A stretch of 64,000 nucleotides of DNA from Pirellulales bacterium. Its GTDB lineage: Bacteria; Planctomycetota; Planctomycetia; Pirellulales; JACPPG01. The stretch is taken from assembly GCA_036499395.1 (NCBI GenBank), contig DASYDW010000100.1:1-64000 (forward strand), given 5' to 3'. A model generated the notes under the pieces. The model was not told the DNA's origin, did not search any database, and saw only the letters and a program-made list of their open reading frames with translations. Both the position numbers and the translations under genes were made by a program. Of the stretch, positions 18,431 to 27,557 are shown in pieces. Every line of letters starts with the position of its first letter. Position 1 is the stretch's first letter.

Positions 18431-21394
18431 ATGGCACTTAGCGTCCACGAATTCTGGCACTTGCTCGTCGCCAGCGGTTTGCACGACGAAGAGGATTGTC
18501 GCCGTTTGGCGGACGCGTATGCGAAGGCGCGTGAAACCGGCGCGATCGCGCGTACGGTTCCGCTCCCCGAGTGGATGCTCAACTCGGGCGCCATGACGCG
18601 CTATCAGGCCAAAATTCTTTTGGCCGGAAAGTCGGGCCCGTTTGTGTATGGAGATTATCTTGTCACCGATCGCATGGAAGTGGCTGGCCAACCGGGCCTG
18701 TTCCGCGCAATTCATCGGCCGACGAAGATCCCTGTCACGCTCTATTTTTTGAGCGGGGCGCTAACGGATCCTGACGTAGTCGACCAACTCAGGCGCGAGG
18801 CGGCAACTGCCGCGGCCTTGTCGCGGCATGCTCATTACGGTGCGTATCTGATTCACTGTCATACGCTGGTCGAACTCGAGTCTTACAAGTTTTTAGTTCT
18901 TGAAGAATTGCCTACCGCGACCCTCGCGGATCGGCTGGCTGGCGGGAAATCGTTGCCTCCGAAAGAGGCCCTGCGTATTGCCTGCGACGTGATGTCGGGG
19001 TTGGTCCCCTTCGGTGACGCGCACACGGGGCATGGTGCTGTACGGCCCGCGCGTGTGTGGCTGACGGCCGACGGGCGGGCGCGGCTGCCGACGTTCCCGC
19101 TGGCACGTGATCCGCTGGCCGTTATCGGCGCGCACGTCACGTTCGACATTGACGAGGCCGCGGTGAACTATTGCCCGCCGGAATGCGTGACCGGCGAGGC
19201 ACCGAACATGGAAAGCGATATCTACAGCCTAGGGTGTGTTTTCTATGAGATGCTGGCTGGGAACGCACCGTTCCCGACGGGGGATCGAGAGCATCGTCTG
19301 AAACAACATTGCCAGGAAGTCCCGCTCCCTTTGGATAAGGTGAATCCGGCGATTCCCAAGCCACTGGCGGCACTCGTGCCGCGAATGCTCGCCAAGAAAC
19401 CCGAAGATCGCAAGACCTGCGTGGCCGTCCTGTTGAAGCAGTTGGAAAAGAACTTCGAACCACTGCCGAGTCCTCCGGCGCGGGCCCGGCTCGACGACTG
19501 GCTGGCCGCGAACGGGGCAGGGCACGCAACGTCGTCATCCGGGGTAAATATCGGTGTGCCAACGATATTTAGTCCCAGCGAAAGTGGAACGTCCGCCAGA
19601 GCCTTCAAACGAAATCCAACACGCCGCAATCGTGTTCCGCTCATCGTGGCATGTGTTTCCGTGTTGTTGCTCGTCATTGGCGGCGGGGCTTACTTTCTGA
19701 CCGGGATGCGAGCACCGCAAAAAATCGTTGCATTATCCCCGGCGATGCCGGAGCGAGCACCGAGTACAGCGACGCCGGTGACGGACGACGTGACCGCCGT
19801 CAACGACGAAACCGATTCGCAGGCAGGAAGCGCAGCCGAACCATCTGACGCTGCCGTGATGGCGCAACCGAATGAATCGAATCCGGCGACGACGACCGAT
19901 CCGATCGTGGCCGTGGACGGCACCATGTGGGTTTCGCCTACTCAGGGCGCGCCGCTGGACTTGAAGTACCTGGCTCCCGGCGCGGAAGTGATCGTGGCCT
20001 TGCGCCCTGCGCAATTTGCCGATCAACCCGAAGCTGAAAAGCTTCTCGATCCGCGCACGCTCGGGCCGTTCGCCGAATTCGTCGCCACGGCGCTACCGAC
20101 ACTCGCGGGCACACCGCTCTCCGGTATCGACGCGGTGCTGATTGGCATTCTGGACGGCAGCAACGGTGCGCCGCGTCCGTCAGTCGTGATTTCACTGCGC
20201 GAGCCGCCGGAGTCGATAGAAACGCTGTTGAAGGCCTGGGGCGATCCCTCCGCCGTCGAGAACGATGGGATAACGATCTACAAGAAAGGTGATCTAGGAT
20301 TTTGGTTTCCAGACGCCGATACACCGGGCAAAACGATCGTCATCGGGCCGGCGGAGCTAATTAAGGATGAAGTGATTCCGGCTGGCGAAAACCCTCCGGC
20401 GCTCAGCCGTGAGATGGAGGACCTGGCGGCTCTGAGCGATCGAGACCGCGATATCACGATCCTGGCTTCGCCAGGAATTCTGCACACCGGCAGCACCGAT
20501 TGGTTCCCAGGGATCGGATCGCGTTTGCGCGCGCCGCTGGATTGGTTTCTCTCGGGGCACGAAGCAGATGGCGAGACGCCTGCAAAAGACCTTGCACCGG
20601 CAACGTCCACGGCCGGGGCGCGATCGATCGACATGTCGACGCACGGCTTGCCGCAAGCTGCTCTCGTCAGCGCGCATCTTTCTGGTGACGACTTATTCTT
20701 GGAACTCCGCGCGAGCACTCCTCTCAATACGCCGACGGCCAACCTGGCTCGTTCGTTTCGCGAGCGGATGGCACGCTTGCCCAAGCGCGTGAGCGAGTAC
20801 ATACGCACCCTGGATTTGAGCGACTATAGTCGCGACGTGCTGTTCGATTTTCCACTCATGGTTGAACAATTAGGTCGATATACCGTCGTGGGGACGCAGG
20901 GGCGGCAGGTGGTGTTGCGGGCCTATTTGCCGAGCGTGGCCGCACACAATTTGGCCCTGGGCTCACGTCTGGCGCTGGCCGAGCGACTTCGCTCGGGGGC
21001 GGCCGGTAGCGCACGGTCGGCAACCAAGGCCGCCGCACCTGAACCGTTGGCCAAGCGACTGGATCGCAAAATATCACTGGTTTTCGACCGGGCGACCTTG
21101 GAAAAAGCCCTGCAAATGGTGGGGGAGGAGATCGGGGCCGAGGTCTTGATTCGTGGCGCGGATTTGCAACTCGAGGGGATTACGAAAAATCAATCTTTCG
21201 GCCTCGACGAAAAGGAGCAATCGGCTCGAGAAATTTTGCGAAAAGTCATGATCCGGGCCAACCCGGACGGTAAGCTGATATATGTGGTCGGTCCCTCGTC
21301 CGGAGGGGGCGGAGAGACCCTGATCATTACGACGCGGGCCGCAGCCAGGCAACGAGGGGAAGCCGTGCCTGCTGAACTCGCTGAGCAACCGTAA
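18431..21394 (+). CDS. Transmembrane pseudokinase with C-terminal STN-like domain
   Basis: A 987-aa protein. Residues 1-70 (EFWHLLVASGLHDEEDC, then LNSGAMTRYQAKILLAGK) match the N-terminal region that precedes many planctomycete Ser/Thr kinases. Residues 73-345 have the kinase outline, including CPPEC at 248-252 for the APE motif and ESDIYSLGCVFYEMLAGNAPF. However, the Gly-rich loop, the ATP-binding Lys, the HRD loop (here HGAVRPARV, 201-209) and DFG (here PTFPL) are lost, so it should be inactive as a kinase. A transmembrane helix spans 402-424. The outer part ends, after about residue 875, in a secretin/TonB short N-terminal-like fold (KISLVFDRATLEKALQMVG). It is followed 52 bp later by another STN-containing gene. 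Confidence 0.8.
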   Translation: MALSVHEFWHLLVASGLHDEEDCRRLADAYAKARETGAIARTVPLPEWMLNSGAMTRYQAKILLAGKSGPFVYGDYLVTDRMEVAGQPGLFRAIHRPTKIPVTLYFLSGALTDPDVVDQLRREAATAAALSRHAHYGAYLIHCHTLVELESYKFLVLEELPTATLADRLAGGKSLPPKEALRIACDVMSGLVPFGDAHTGHGAVRPARVWLTADGRARLPTFPLARDPLAVIGAHVTFDIDEAAVNYCPPECVTGEAPNMESDIYSLGCVFYEMLAGNAPFPTGDREHRLKQHCQEVPLPLDKVNPAIPKPLAALVPRMLAKKPEDRKTCVAVLLKQLEKNFEPLPSPPARARLDDWLAANGAGHATSSSGVNIGVPTIFSPSESGTSARAFKRNPTRRNRVPLIVACVSVLLLVIGGGAYFLTGMRAPQKIVALSPAMPERAPSTATPVTDDVTAVNDETDSQAGSAAEPSDAAVMAQPNESNPATTTDPIVAVDGTMWVSPTQGAPLDLKYLAPGAEVIVALRPAQFADQPEAEKLLDPRTLGPFAEFVATALPTLAGTPLSGIDAVLIGILDGSNGAPRPSVVISLREPPESIETLLKAWGDPSAVENDGITIYKKGDLGFWFPDADTPGKTIVIGPAELIKDEVIPAGENPPALSREMEDLAALSDRDRDITILASPGILHTGSTDWFPGIGSRLRAPLDWFLSGHEADGETPAKDLAPATSTAGARSIDMSTHGLPQAALVSAHLSGDDLFLELRASTPLNTPTANLARSFRERMARLPKRVSEYIRTLDLSDYSRDVLFDFPLMVEQLGRYTVVGTQGRQVVLRAYLPSVAAHNLALGSRLALAERLRSGAAGSARSATKAAAPEPLAKRLDRKISLVFDRATLEKALQMVGEEIGAEVLIRGADLQLEGITKNQSFGLDEKEQSAREILRKVMIRANPDGKLIYVVGPSSGGGGETLIITTRAAARQRGEAVPAELAEQP

Positions 21395-21446
21395 ACCCAC
21401 GGACGCCCCTACGGCGCGGGGCTGACGACCGCTGGGAGCGCGAAAG

Positions 21447-23585
21447 ATGGAATTGTTCGCGATTTGCTGTACGACCTGCAATGCCCGGCTGAAGGTGCGC
21501 GACGCCGCCGCCATTGGCAAGATCTTGGCTTGTCCGAAGTGCGGCAGCATGGTGCAAGTTGCCGCGCCGGCTGGGTGGGTTCCACCAACTCAGGAAACGG
21601 CGAGTAAGATTTCCGCTGAGCCCGCGACGGGTAGCACGATCGTCACCAAGGCGTTCGTTCCGGAGAAGGGAGCGAAGGTCACAAGCGCAGTGCCAAACCC
21701 AGCGGGGCAACCTGCCGCGGCATCTGCTGTCGGGGCGTCGACCGCTTCCGCGCCATTGGTTCCGGTGAAGGCCTCTGAGATGGTGCCCGCCGGCGCTACG
21801 TCATCGGCGGCGCCGAGCACGTCGCCAACGCCGATCAATCCCGATGACGTCCCTCCGATTCCCGTTGCTGAGCCTGGCCCAAGTCTTGTATCGCGCCTGG
21901 TGGATGCCGTATCGCAGCATCGGTTGGTGTTGCTTACGTTACCTGTCGTCCTGACTGTGCTCGCGCTATTTGCCTGGATCATGTTTCGTTCGGGCGGCGA
22001 GCCGAGTGAGAGCGTAGCATCAGCACCTGGTGTGGCGATTACCGCGCATGATCAGGACGATGCTGCCGTTTCTCCCGTACCGCAAGTGAATGACGACGTA
22101 GCAAACGCTACGCCCGCTGCCGGGCGGGAGCCATCCGACAACGTCGCGCCAAATAGTGCCGCCGATGATGGGGCGGCAGCCGACGGAGCGGCTGATGTCG
22201 CCGCCAATCGGCCTGAAAATCATCGTCGCGACCTAGCGGACCTGGCCGTAGATCCGTCCGTGGAAGACGCGGCAGCGGGGGATGGTGCTGCGCCTGCAGC
22301 CACACCAGACGCGGCCGGCAATGCTCGAAATATAGATCCCGCGGCTCCGGGGCACCTGGCAAAGCCGATCGTCCCCGTCGATGCCGCGCCCGAAGGCGAT
22401 GAGATGCCCAAGGCGGCGATTGATGGTGAGGGCGCAGCCGCCGTCGCGGACGGTGAGATGGTCGTGGGGCAAGAATCGATGCCCCCCGTGGACGTAGTGG
22501 CACGGCTGGCCGATCCGCTGCCGTCGGTGCAATTCAAGCGTGTAGCGCTCGCGGACTTTTGTGATTTTCTGTCACGTATGAGCACGATTCCGATTTCGCT
22601 GGATGTCGACGCACTGGCAATGGTCAGTGTGCGGCCCGGGGATCAGTTCTCGATTTCGCTTGAGGACACGACGGTCGGTGATGCGCTGACGGAACTTCTT
22701 GCCAAGCGAGGCCTGATGTTCCTGGTCGAAGGGCAGCAGGTGATTGTGACCTCGCCTGACCGCAGAACGGCGAAACCCACTTCCACATCGTACGACGTAA
22801 GCGATCTAGCTCCTGGCGGCGGCGAAGAAGTGGCCCGGCTGGCCGCGCTTGTGCCGACATTCGTTTGTCCCACAAGTTGGCAAGAAAAGGGGGGCAAAGG
22901 GCGCATAAAGGTGGTCGACAGGGCATTCACGGTCGAGCAGGATCCAATCGTGCAACATGCCGTGGCCGTGTTTCTCGACAAGCTGCGCCAGGCACGCGGG
23001 CTCGCGACGAAAGAAAACCTCAAACCGGAAGAAGTGGCGCTCAAATCGAGCTACGCGCTGGCGAAGGCGAATCTCGACAAGGTGGTGACGGCAAATTTCA
23101 GCCTCGAGACGCCGCTGGTTGACGTTCTGTCGTGGTTGAGTCGCTCAACGGCGACGCGAATCATCGTCGACGAAGCATCACTGGCGCAAGCCGGACTATG
23201 GTCGCATCAGCCGGCGAAGGTCGTGGTCGAGAAGCAACCGCTTTATGAAGCTCTGTCGTCCCTGCTGACACCGATTGGCATGACCTACCGCATCGTCGAC
23301 GAGCGCAACGTACAAGTCTTTGCACGGCAATCGTTGCCGGACCGGTACGATTTCGAGCTTTACCCGATGGCCGATTTGCTGGCTGCGCGGCTCGACCCCA
23401 AGGAAATCGTGTCACGACTACGCGGCCAGTTCGAAGCCACGACGTGGACCGAGGGAGGCGGGTTGGGGGCGGTAGAATTCGACGAAGCCAGCAAATGCCT
23501 GCTGGTCGTTCAAGCACCCGATTCTCAGGTGCGATTGGAAAACATGCTGCTACGGGCCAAACCGAACAGCCGGCCAGCCCCCTGA
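21447..23585 (+). CDS. Zinc-ribbon, single-transmembrane protein with tandem STN-like domains
   Basis: A 712-aa protein. The N-terminus is a zinc ribbon with two CxxC pairs (Cys8/Cys11, Cys30/Cys33). A Pro/Ala-rich linker follows, then a transmembrane helix at 160-180, an acidic low-complexity region, and a large C-terminal part with at least two secretin/STN-like modules: VQFKRVALADFCDFLSRM near 360, and ANFSLETPLVDVLSWLSRST near 550. No secretin pore domain is visible. A GGGAG lies 8 nt before the ATG. With the preceding pseudokinase it forms a two-gene unit linking the cytoplasm to the outside. Confidence 0.78.
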   Translation: MELFAICCTTCNARLKVRDAAAIGKILACPKCGSMVQVAAPAGWVPPTQETASKISAEPATGSTIVTKAFVPEKGAKVTSAVPNPAGQPAAASAVGASTASAPLVPVKASEMVPAGATSSAAPSTSPTPINPDDVPPIPVAEPGPSLVSRLVDAVSQHRLVLLTLPVVLTVLALFAWIMFRSGGEPSESVASAPGVAITAHDQDDAAVSPVPQVNDDVANATPAAGREPSDNVAPNSAADDGAAADGAADVAANRPENHRRDLADLAVDPSVEDAAAGDGAAPAATPDAAGNARNIDPAAPGHLAKPIVPVDAAPEGDEMPKAAIDGEGAAAVADGEMVVGQESMPPVDVVARLADPLPSVQFKRVALADFCDFLSRMSTIPISLDVDALAMVSVRPGDQFSISLEDTTVGDALTELLAKRGLMFLVEGQQVIVTSPDRRTAKPTSTSYDVSDLAPGGGEEVARLAALVPTFVCPTSWQEKGGKGRIKVVDRAFTVEQDPIVQHAVAVFLDKLRQARGLATKENLKPEEVALKSSYALAKANLDKVVTANFSLETPLVDVLSWLSRSTATRIIVDEASLAQAGLWSHQPAKVVVEKQPLYEALSSLLTPIGMTYRIVDERNVQVFARQSLPDRYDFELYPMADLLAARLDPKEIVSRLRGQFEATTWTEGGGLGAVEFDEASKCLLVVQAPDSQVRLENMLLRAKPNSRPAP

Positions 23586-23785
23586 ACCTGCGGGGCGGTG
23601 GTAGGCTCTCTAGTATTAGGCCTTGGAGGCCACCGGAGACGTTTTTGACCTAGGATTCACTGGCGGACAGTCCAACGCCGTTTCCGGTCATCCGGGCAGA
23701 GTAAGAGGTAATGCCAGTCATCGGCGCCAGGTGAAACGACGCCCGATGTCTTGCGACGAGCGGTTCTCGAGCGCAGAATACTTCC

Positions 23786-23926
23786 ATGAACTCCGCGGCT
23801 ACGACCTACTGGTTTTGGTTTTATTTTACCCCGACGGGTCGCGGGGCCGGAGGAGGTATCTAAACCTCACGCGACAGAGTTTTTCCAAAGCCCCGACGAC
23901 CCGCTGTGGTCTTCGGGGCTTTTTTT
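23786..23926 (+). promoter_or_regulatory. Aromatic amino acid attenuator upstream of DAHP synthase
   Basis: A 25-codon leader ORF (ATG 23786, TAA 23861-23863) has the tract YWFWFYF at codons 8-14 (23807-23827). Three mutually exclusive pairings can be drawn. Protector: 23796-23806 with 23837-23849. Antiterminator: 23835-23847 with 23890-23903, 13 base pairs with one bulged A. Terminator: 23887-23896 with 23913-23922, followed by T residues. A ribosome stalled on the aromatic codons would leave the antiterminator arm free and allow expression; a ribosome reaching the stop would cover it and favour termination. This is the classical layout for control by charged Trp, Phe and Tyr tRNAs. Confidence 0.88.
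23887..23926 (+). terminator. Attenuator terminator hairpin of the DAHP synthase leader
   Basis: A 10-bp stem (23887-23896 with 23913-23922) has a 16-nt loop and runs into a T-rich tail (23920-23926). It lies 40 nt before the DAHP synthase start codon, so its role is attenuation rather than closing the upstream operon. Confidence 0.88.
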
Positions 23927-23966
23927 GTTTTGAAGATTATCAAATCCGCATAGAGGAGTACCCAAG

Positions 23967-24980
23967 GTGATCGTCGTGATGAATAAAGATGCTACGGCTG
24001 ACCAGGTAAACCACATGGTCGAACGGATCACGAACTTAGGGTTGAAGCCGCACGTGCTGCACGGCGTCGAACGCACCGTCGTGGCGGCGATCGGCCCCGA
24101 GGTCAATGGCTTGAAAGAATCGCTCGAGAGCGGCGTCGGCGTCGCCGAGGTGCTGCCGATCCTGGCTCCCTACAAGATTGCCAGCCGCGAAGTGAAGAAG
24201 GAGCCAACGGTCGTCCGCGCCGGTAGCCTGACTGTCGGCGGGGGCACGATCGGCGTCATCGCCGGCCCCTGTTCAGTCGAAACCGAAGAGCAATTGCTCT
24301 CCACCGCGAAGGCATGTAAGGCGGCGGGCGCGACGGCGCTGCGTGGCGGCGCCTTCAAACCGCGCACCAGTCCCTACAGCTTTCAGGGGCTGAAGGAAGA
24401 CGGTCTGAAACTGTTGGCTGCCGCGCGCGAGGCCACTGGGTTGGCCGTGGTCACCGAAGTCGTGGCGACCGAGGATGTGGCACTCGTGGCCCGTTATGCC
24501 GACGTGCTGCAAATCGGCGCGCGCAACATGCAGAACTATCGCTTGCTGGAAGCGGCCGGCAAGGGAGGGAAGCCCGTGCTGTTGAAGCGCGGCCCCAGCG
24601 CGACGATGGAGGAATTGCTGCTGGCGGCGGAATATATTCTCGACGCGGGCAATCCCGACGTCATGCTATGCGAGCGCGGTATCCGTACCTTCGAATCTCA
24701 CACGCGTTTCACATTGCCGCTGGCGTCAGTGGCTTATCTGCACGCCAAGACGCACTTGCCCGTCGTTGTCGATCCGAGCCACGGCACAGGGCACACGTAT
24801 CTGGTCCCGCGGATGGCCGCGGCAAGCGTGGCCGCCGGCGCCGACGGGTTGATTCTGGAAGTGCATCCTGACCCGGAAAATGCGCTTTCTGACGGTTATC
24901 AGTCGCTGAACTTCAAGCAATTCGGCGAGACGATGGCGCTCTGCCGGCGTGTGGCCGAATCCTTGGGACAAAAGATGTAA
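23967..24980 (+). CDS. aroF: 3-deoxy-7-phosphoheptulonate (DAHP) synthase
   Basis: The first enzyme of the shikimate pathway, condensing phosphoenolpyruvate and erythrose 4-phosphate. It is 337 aa, the type I-beta form with an N-terminal ferredoxin-like regulatory domain (residues 1-70, [13 protein letters not shown]), which in relatives gives feedback inhibition by Tyr or Phe. The barrel shows [10 protein letters not shown], the metal- and PEP-binding segments [43 protein letters not shown] and [10 protein letters not shown]. The start is a GTG at 23967 with GAGGAG 8 nt upstream. The leader attenuator suggests a second, transcriptional, layer of control. Confidence 0.96.
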   Translation: MIVVMNKDATADQVNHMVERITNLGLKPHVLHGVERTVVAAIGPEVNGLKESLESGVGVAEVLPILAPYKIASREVKKEPTVVRAGSLTVGGGTIGVIAGPCSVETEEQLLSTAKACKAAGATALRGGAFKPRTSPYSFQGLKEDGLKLLAAAREATGLAVVTEVVATEDVALVARYADVLQIGARNMQNYRLLEAAGKGGKPVLLKRGPSATMEELLLAAEYILDAGNPDVMLCERGIRTFESHTRFTLPLASVAYLHAKTHLPVVVDPSHGTGHTYLVPRMAAASVAAGADGLILEVHPDPENALSDGYQSLNFKQFGETMALCRRVAESLGQKM

Positions 24981-25072
24981 CCGTTTGTACGGCTTAAGCA
25001 TTCTGCGCGGTTGCTGCCGTGGCTCGCTCGGTTGTCATTTGAGCTGCGCAGGTTCATACTTGAACGGTCGAT

Positions 25073-25121
25073 GCGCGCGAGTCGTGGGCTGCGCACGGTA
25101 ACGCGAGGCGCGCGTTTTTTT
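25073..25121 (+). terminator. Possible terminator after aroF
   Basis: A 6-7-bp GC stem (25073-25078 with 25108-25113) with a long loop is followed by seven T residues. The T tract is good but the stem is short, so the call is weak. Confidence 0.4.
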
Positions 25122-25231
25122 GCTTGCATGCGTGCGTAGGGAACGGCGGCGAGAAGTCGTTATGGCCACGCTCCCGTCGGCCAGACTGCAGCAGTAAGAA
25201 TATTCCCGCGGAGACCCCTCGGCGTATCAGC

Positions 25232-26794
25232 ATGGCGGACGTCTCTCCGAAAGCACGCGATGCCGCTGGTGACGTCGATCTTTCCGGTCGGCAGTTCGAC
25301 GATTTCTATTTGCTGCGCCGCCTGGCACAAGGAGCCATGGCCGAGGTTTATCTGGCCGAACAGCGGTCACTGCGCCGGCAGGTTGCTTTCAAAGTGCTGA
25401 AAAGTGATCTCGCCAAGGATGAAAGCTATGTCAAACGCTTTCATAACGAAGCGCACGCCGCTGCCAGCCTGGTTCACGCGAACATCGTGCAGATTTACGC
25501 CGTCGGGTGCGCGGACCAGGTGCATTACATCGCCCAGGAATATGTCCAAGGGCAGAACCTGAGCGAATGGATGAACCGCCGTGGCCCCCCCGAGGTCGCG
25601 GTGGCTGTAAAGATTATGCGGCAAGTCACGGCAGCGCTGCAAAAAGCCGCTGAACGCGGCATCGTGCATCGTGACATCAAGCCCGAGAACATCATGATCG
25701 GGCGATCAGGAGAGGTGAAGGTGGCGGATTTCGGGCTGGCCCGACAAGCCAGCGGCGGCGCTGGTCTCGCCCTAACACAGGTCGGCGTGACGATGGGAAC
25801 GCCGCTGTACATGAGTCCGGAACAGGTCGAGGGGCGGCCGCTCGATCCGCGCAGCGACTTGTATTCCTTTGGTGTGACTTGCTACCAGATGCTGGCCGGC
25901 AGCACGCCTTTTCGTGGCGAGTCGGCCTTGGCAATCGCGGTGCAGCATCTAAAAACTCAGCCGAGCCGACTGGAGAATATTCGCACCGATCTTCCACCGG
26001 CTTTGTGCCGGATCGTACACAAATTGCTGGCCAAGGATCCGCAGGGCCGGTACGCCACGGCCCGCGACCTGATGCACGATTTGCGCATGCTGCAATTGCC
26101 GGGCGACGACGCCTGGGAAGATAGTGACGAGTTGCCGCCCGAGGAGCGCGAAGCGCTGGCTACGATCGGCGCCGCCACGCAGCACCTGGCGGCCGTGATG
26201 AGAACATCGTCGTTGCCGATCATTCGCCGACGATTCTATGCATTGGTCGCAGTGGGAACGATCGCCGCGTTTGCCGCCGGCGGATTGTTGGCGTGGGAAA
26301 CGCAAAAGCCGCTGCTCGCCACCGCCGGGCAAAACCAGATCCGCAAGTACGAAGACGGCGGGCAACAATTCATGTTTGCCTCGATGTCGCCGACCAATCG
26401 CGAGACCTGGCTGAAGAGCGTCGCCAAATATTTTCCGCGCGACCGAGAATCGATCGCCAAGGCCAATCAGGAATTGGCCCTTTTCTATCTGCAAATGGAC
26501 CGACAGTTCGAGGCGTTGATGGTCTTCGAAGAATTGGCCGGCAGCCCCGAGCCGGATCAGCGGGCCTTTGGCCTGGCCGGCGCCAGTTTAATGCGCGCTC
26601 GCAAAGGGGAATACCAGCAGGCCGTGACCGATTTGATGGAGCTGTGGCCCATTCGCAAGAACCTCACCGATTCGCGCATGGCGCCGCTGGTGCAAGTCGC
26701 CCTGAGCGAAGTCCGCAAACATCGGGGTCAAGAGGTCGCGGCCGAATGGGAGGATTGGCAGAAGTCATTGCAGACGCTGGATACGGAGAATTGA
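25232..26794 (+). CDS. Transmembrane Ser/Thr protein kinase
   Basis: A 520-aa Hanks-type kinase with all catalytic residues: Gly-loop AQGAMAEVY (32-40), Lys54 (VAFKVL), HRDIKPEN at 146-153, DFGLA at 166-170 and SPE at 195-197. The N-lobe loop has fewer glycines than usual. A transmembrane helix lies at about 336-355, followed by an extracytoplasmic region of about 165 residues with helical, TPR-like repeats (NQELALFYLQMDRQFEALMV). I start at ATG 25232, just before the kinase domain; the frame is open to 25124. Targets are unknown. It contrasts with the catalytically dead pseudokinase 4 kb upstream. Confidence 0.9.
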   Translation: MADVSPKARDAAGDVDLSGRQFDDFYLLRRLAQGAMAEVYLAEQRSLRRQVAFKVLKSDLAKDESYVKRFHNEAHAAASLVHANIVQIYAVGCADQVHYIAQEYVQGQNLSEWMNRRGPPEVAVAVKIMRQVTAALQKAAERGIVHRDIKPENIMIGRSGEVKVADFGLARQASGGAGLALTQVGVTMGTPLYMSPEQVEGRPLDPRSDLYSFGVTCYQMLAGSTPFRGESALAIAVQHLKTQPSRLENIRTDLPPALCRIVHKLLAKDPQGRYATARDLMHDLRMLQLPGDDAWEDSDELPPEEREALATIGAATQHLAAVMRTSSLPIIRRRFYALVAVGTIAAFAAGGLLAWETQKPLLATAGQNQIRKYEDGGQQFMFASMSPTNRETWLKSVAKYFPRDRESIAKANQELALFYLQMDRQFEALMVFEELAGSPEPDQRAFGLAGASLMRARKGEYQQAVTDLMELWPIRKNLTDSRMAPLVQVALSEVRKHRGQEVAAEWEDWQKSLQTLDTEN

Positions 26795-27094
26795 GCCGGC
26801 CGTGGTGCTATGTCCGAGCGAGGCCTGATGCGAATCCTTTCTCGCTCGTTGCCGGGGTGGCATTGAAGGCGACCGAGGGGAATCGTCTCTTGGTACGAGT
26901 CGTTGAGAATTTATGATCACCCGATCGCGTAGGCCGTCACCCCGGGTTGACAGCCAGGCGATAAGGAGGTACCAAACTAGCTTCGCCCTGTCCTGCAGAG
27001 GACAGCCCGGGCCACAGGCCCGCGGCGATGGGCGAAAGAGTTCGTCGGCGGCGCGGTTCGATCGAGATCGAGTCAGCCTGCTTGGCGCGCGCAC
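26795..27094. other. Region upstream of tRNA-Glu
   Basis: 300 bp between the kinase gene and the tRNA. It holds a possible tRNA promoter and no recognisable gene. Confidence 0.5.
26947..26975 (+). promoter_or_regulatory. Possible tRNA-Glu promoter
   Basis: A consensus TTGACA (26947-26952) is followed after 17 nt by TACCAA (26970-26975), about 120 nt before the tRNA. The -10 is weak. Confidence 0.35.
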
Positions 27095-27167
27095 GCCCCC
27101 ATCGTCTAGAGGCCTAGGACGTCGGGTTCTCAGCCCGAAAACCGGGGTTCGACTCCCCGTGGGGGTA
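27095..27167 (+). tRNA. tRNA-Glu (anticodon CTC)
   Basis: A complete cloverleaf: acceptor arm 27095-27101 with 27160-27166, the first pair being G-U. The anticodon stem is TCGGG/CCCGA with loop TTCTCAG, giving anticodon CTC at 27129-27131 for GAG codons. The T arm is CGGGG-TTCGACT-CCCCG and the discriminator base is A. The CCA end is not encoded. A decayed integrase abuts the 3' end on the opposite strand. Confidence 0.95.
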
Positions 27168-27456
27168 CTTGACATAATGGCAAGTATTCGCAGGATACCG
27201 CTGGCCCCGGCAAAACCGGGGCTTTCTTATGCGCTGATGGTTGCTCGTGCGACTCGGTGCGCTCCTCTGCGTGCGCCTGCTGCGCCGCTTTCGGTTTGCT
27301 CTTGATGGCCCGCGCGAAGTGCTCATCCGTCAGTTGCAGATAATGCTTTCGTGCGACGCTTTCGCTGTTGCCAATTCATGCATAGACGAAATGGGCCGGA
27401 AACTCCTCCCACAGATTCTAATTCGACCGGCCGCCTCCCAAATGTCGCGATCAGGT
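27168..27456 (-). pseudogene. Decayed tyrosine-recombinase (integrase) C-terminus next to tRNA-Glu
   Basis: Reading the minus strand gives EEFPAHFVYA, a TGA stop (27376-27378), then IGNSESVARKHYLQLTDEHF and a charged tail that runs towards the tRNA. This is the C-terminal signature of planctomycete-type phage integrases, with the catalytic tyrosine at 27340-27342; the TGA sits where Trp is expected. Just upstream, RRPVELE continues the homology in another frame, so there is at least one frameshift. No N-terminal part or other phage genes are present. It looks like the last trace of an element once integrated at the tRNA 3' end. Confidence 0.75.
27204..27228 (+). terminator. Rho-independent terminator after tRNA-Glu
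   Basis: A perfect 7-bp stem GCCCCGG/CCGGGGC (27204-27210 with 27216-27222) has a CAAAA loop and is followed by TTTCTT. It lies 37 bp after the tRNA. Confidence 0.8.
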
Positions 27457-27557
27457 TTTTGAACGTGTCTTACGCACATACCCAGTCACTTGTTAGAATT
27501 TCTCGAGAGGCGCTGATTTCTGTCGATAGCGCATGCCAGCCGTGAGGGGACGACGAC

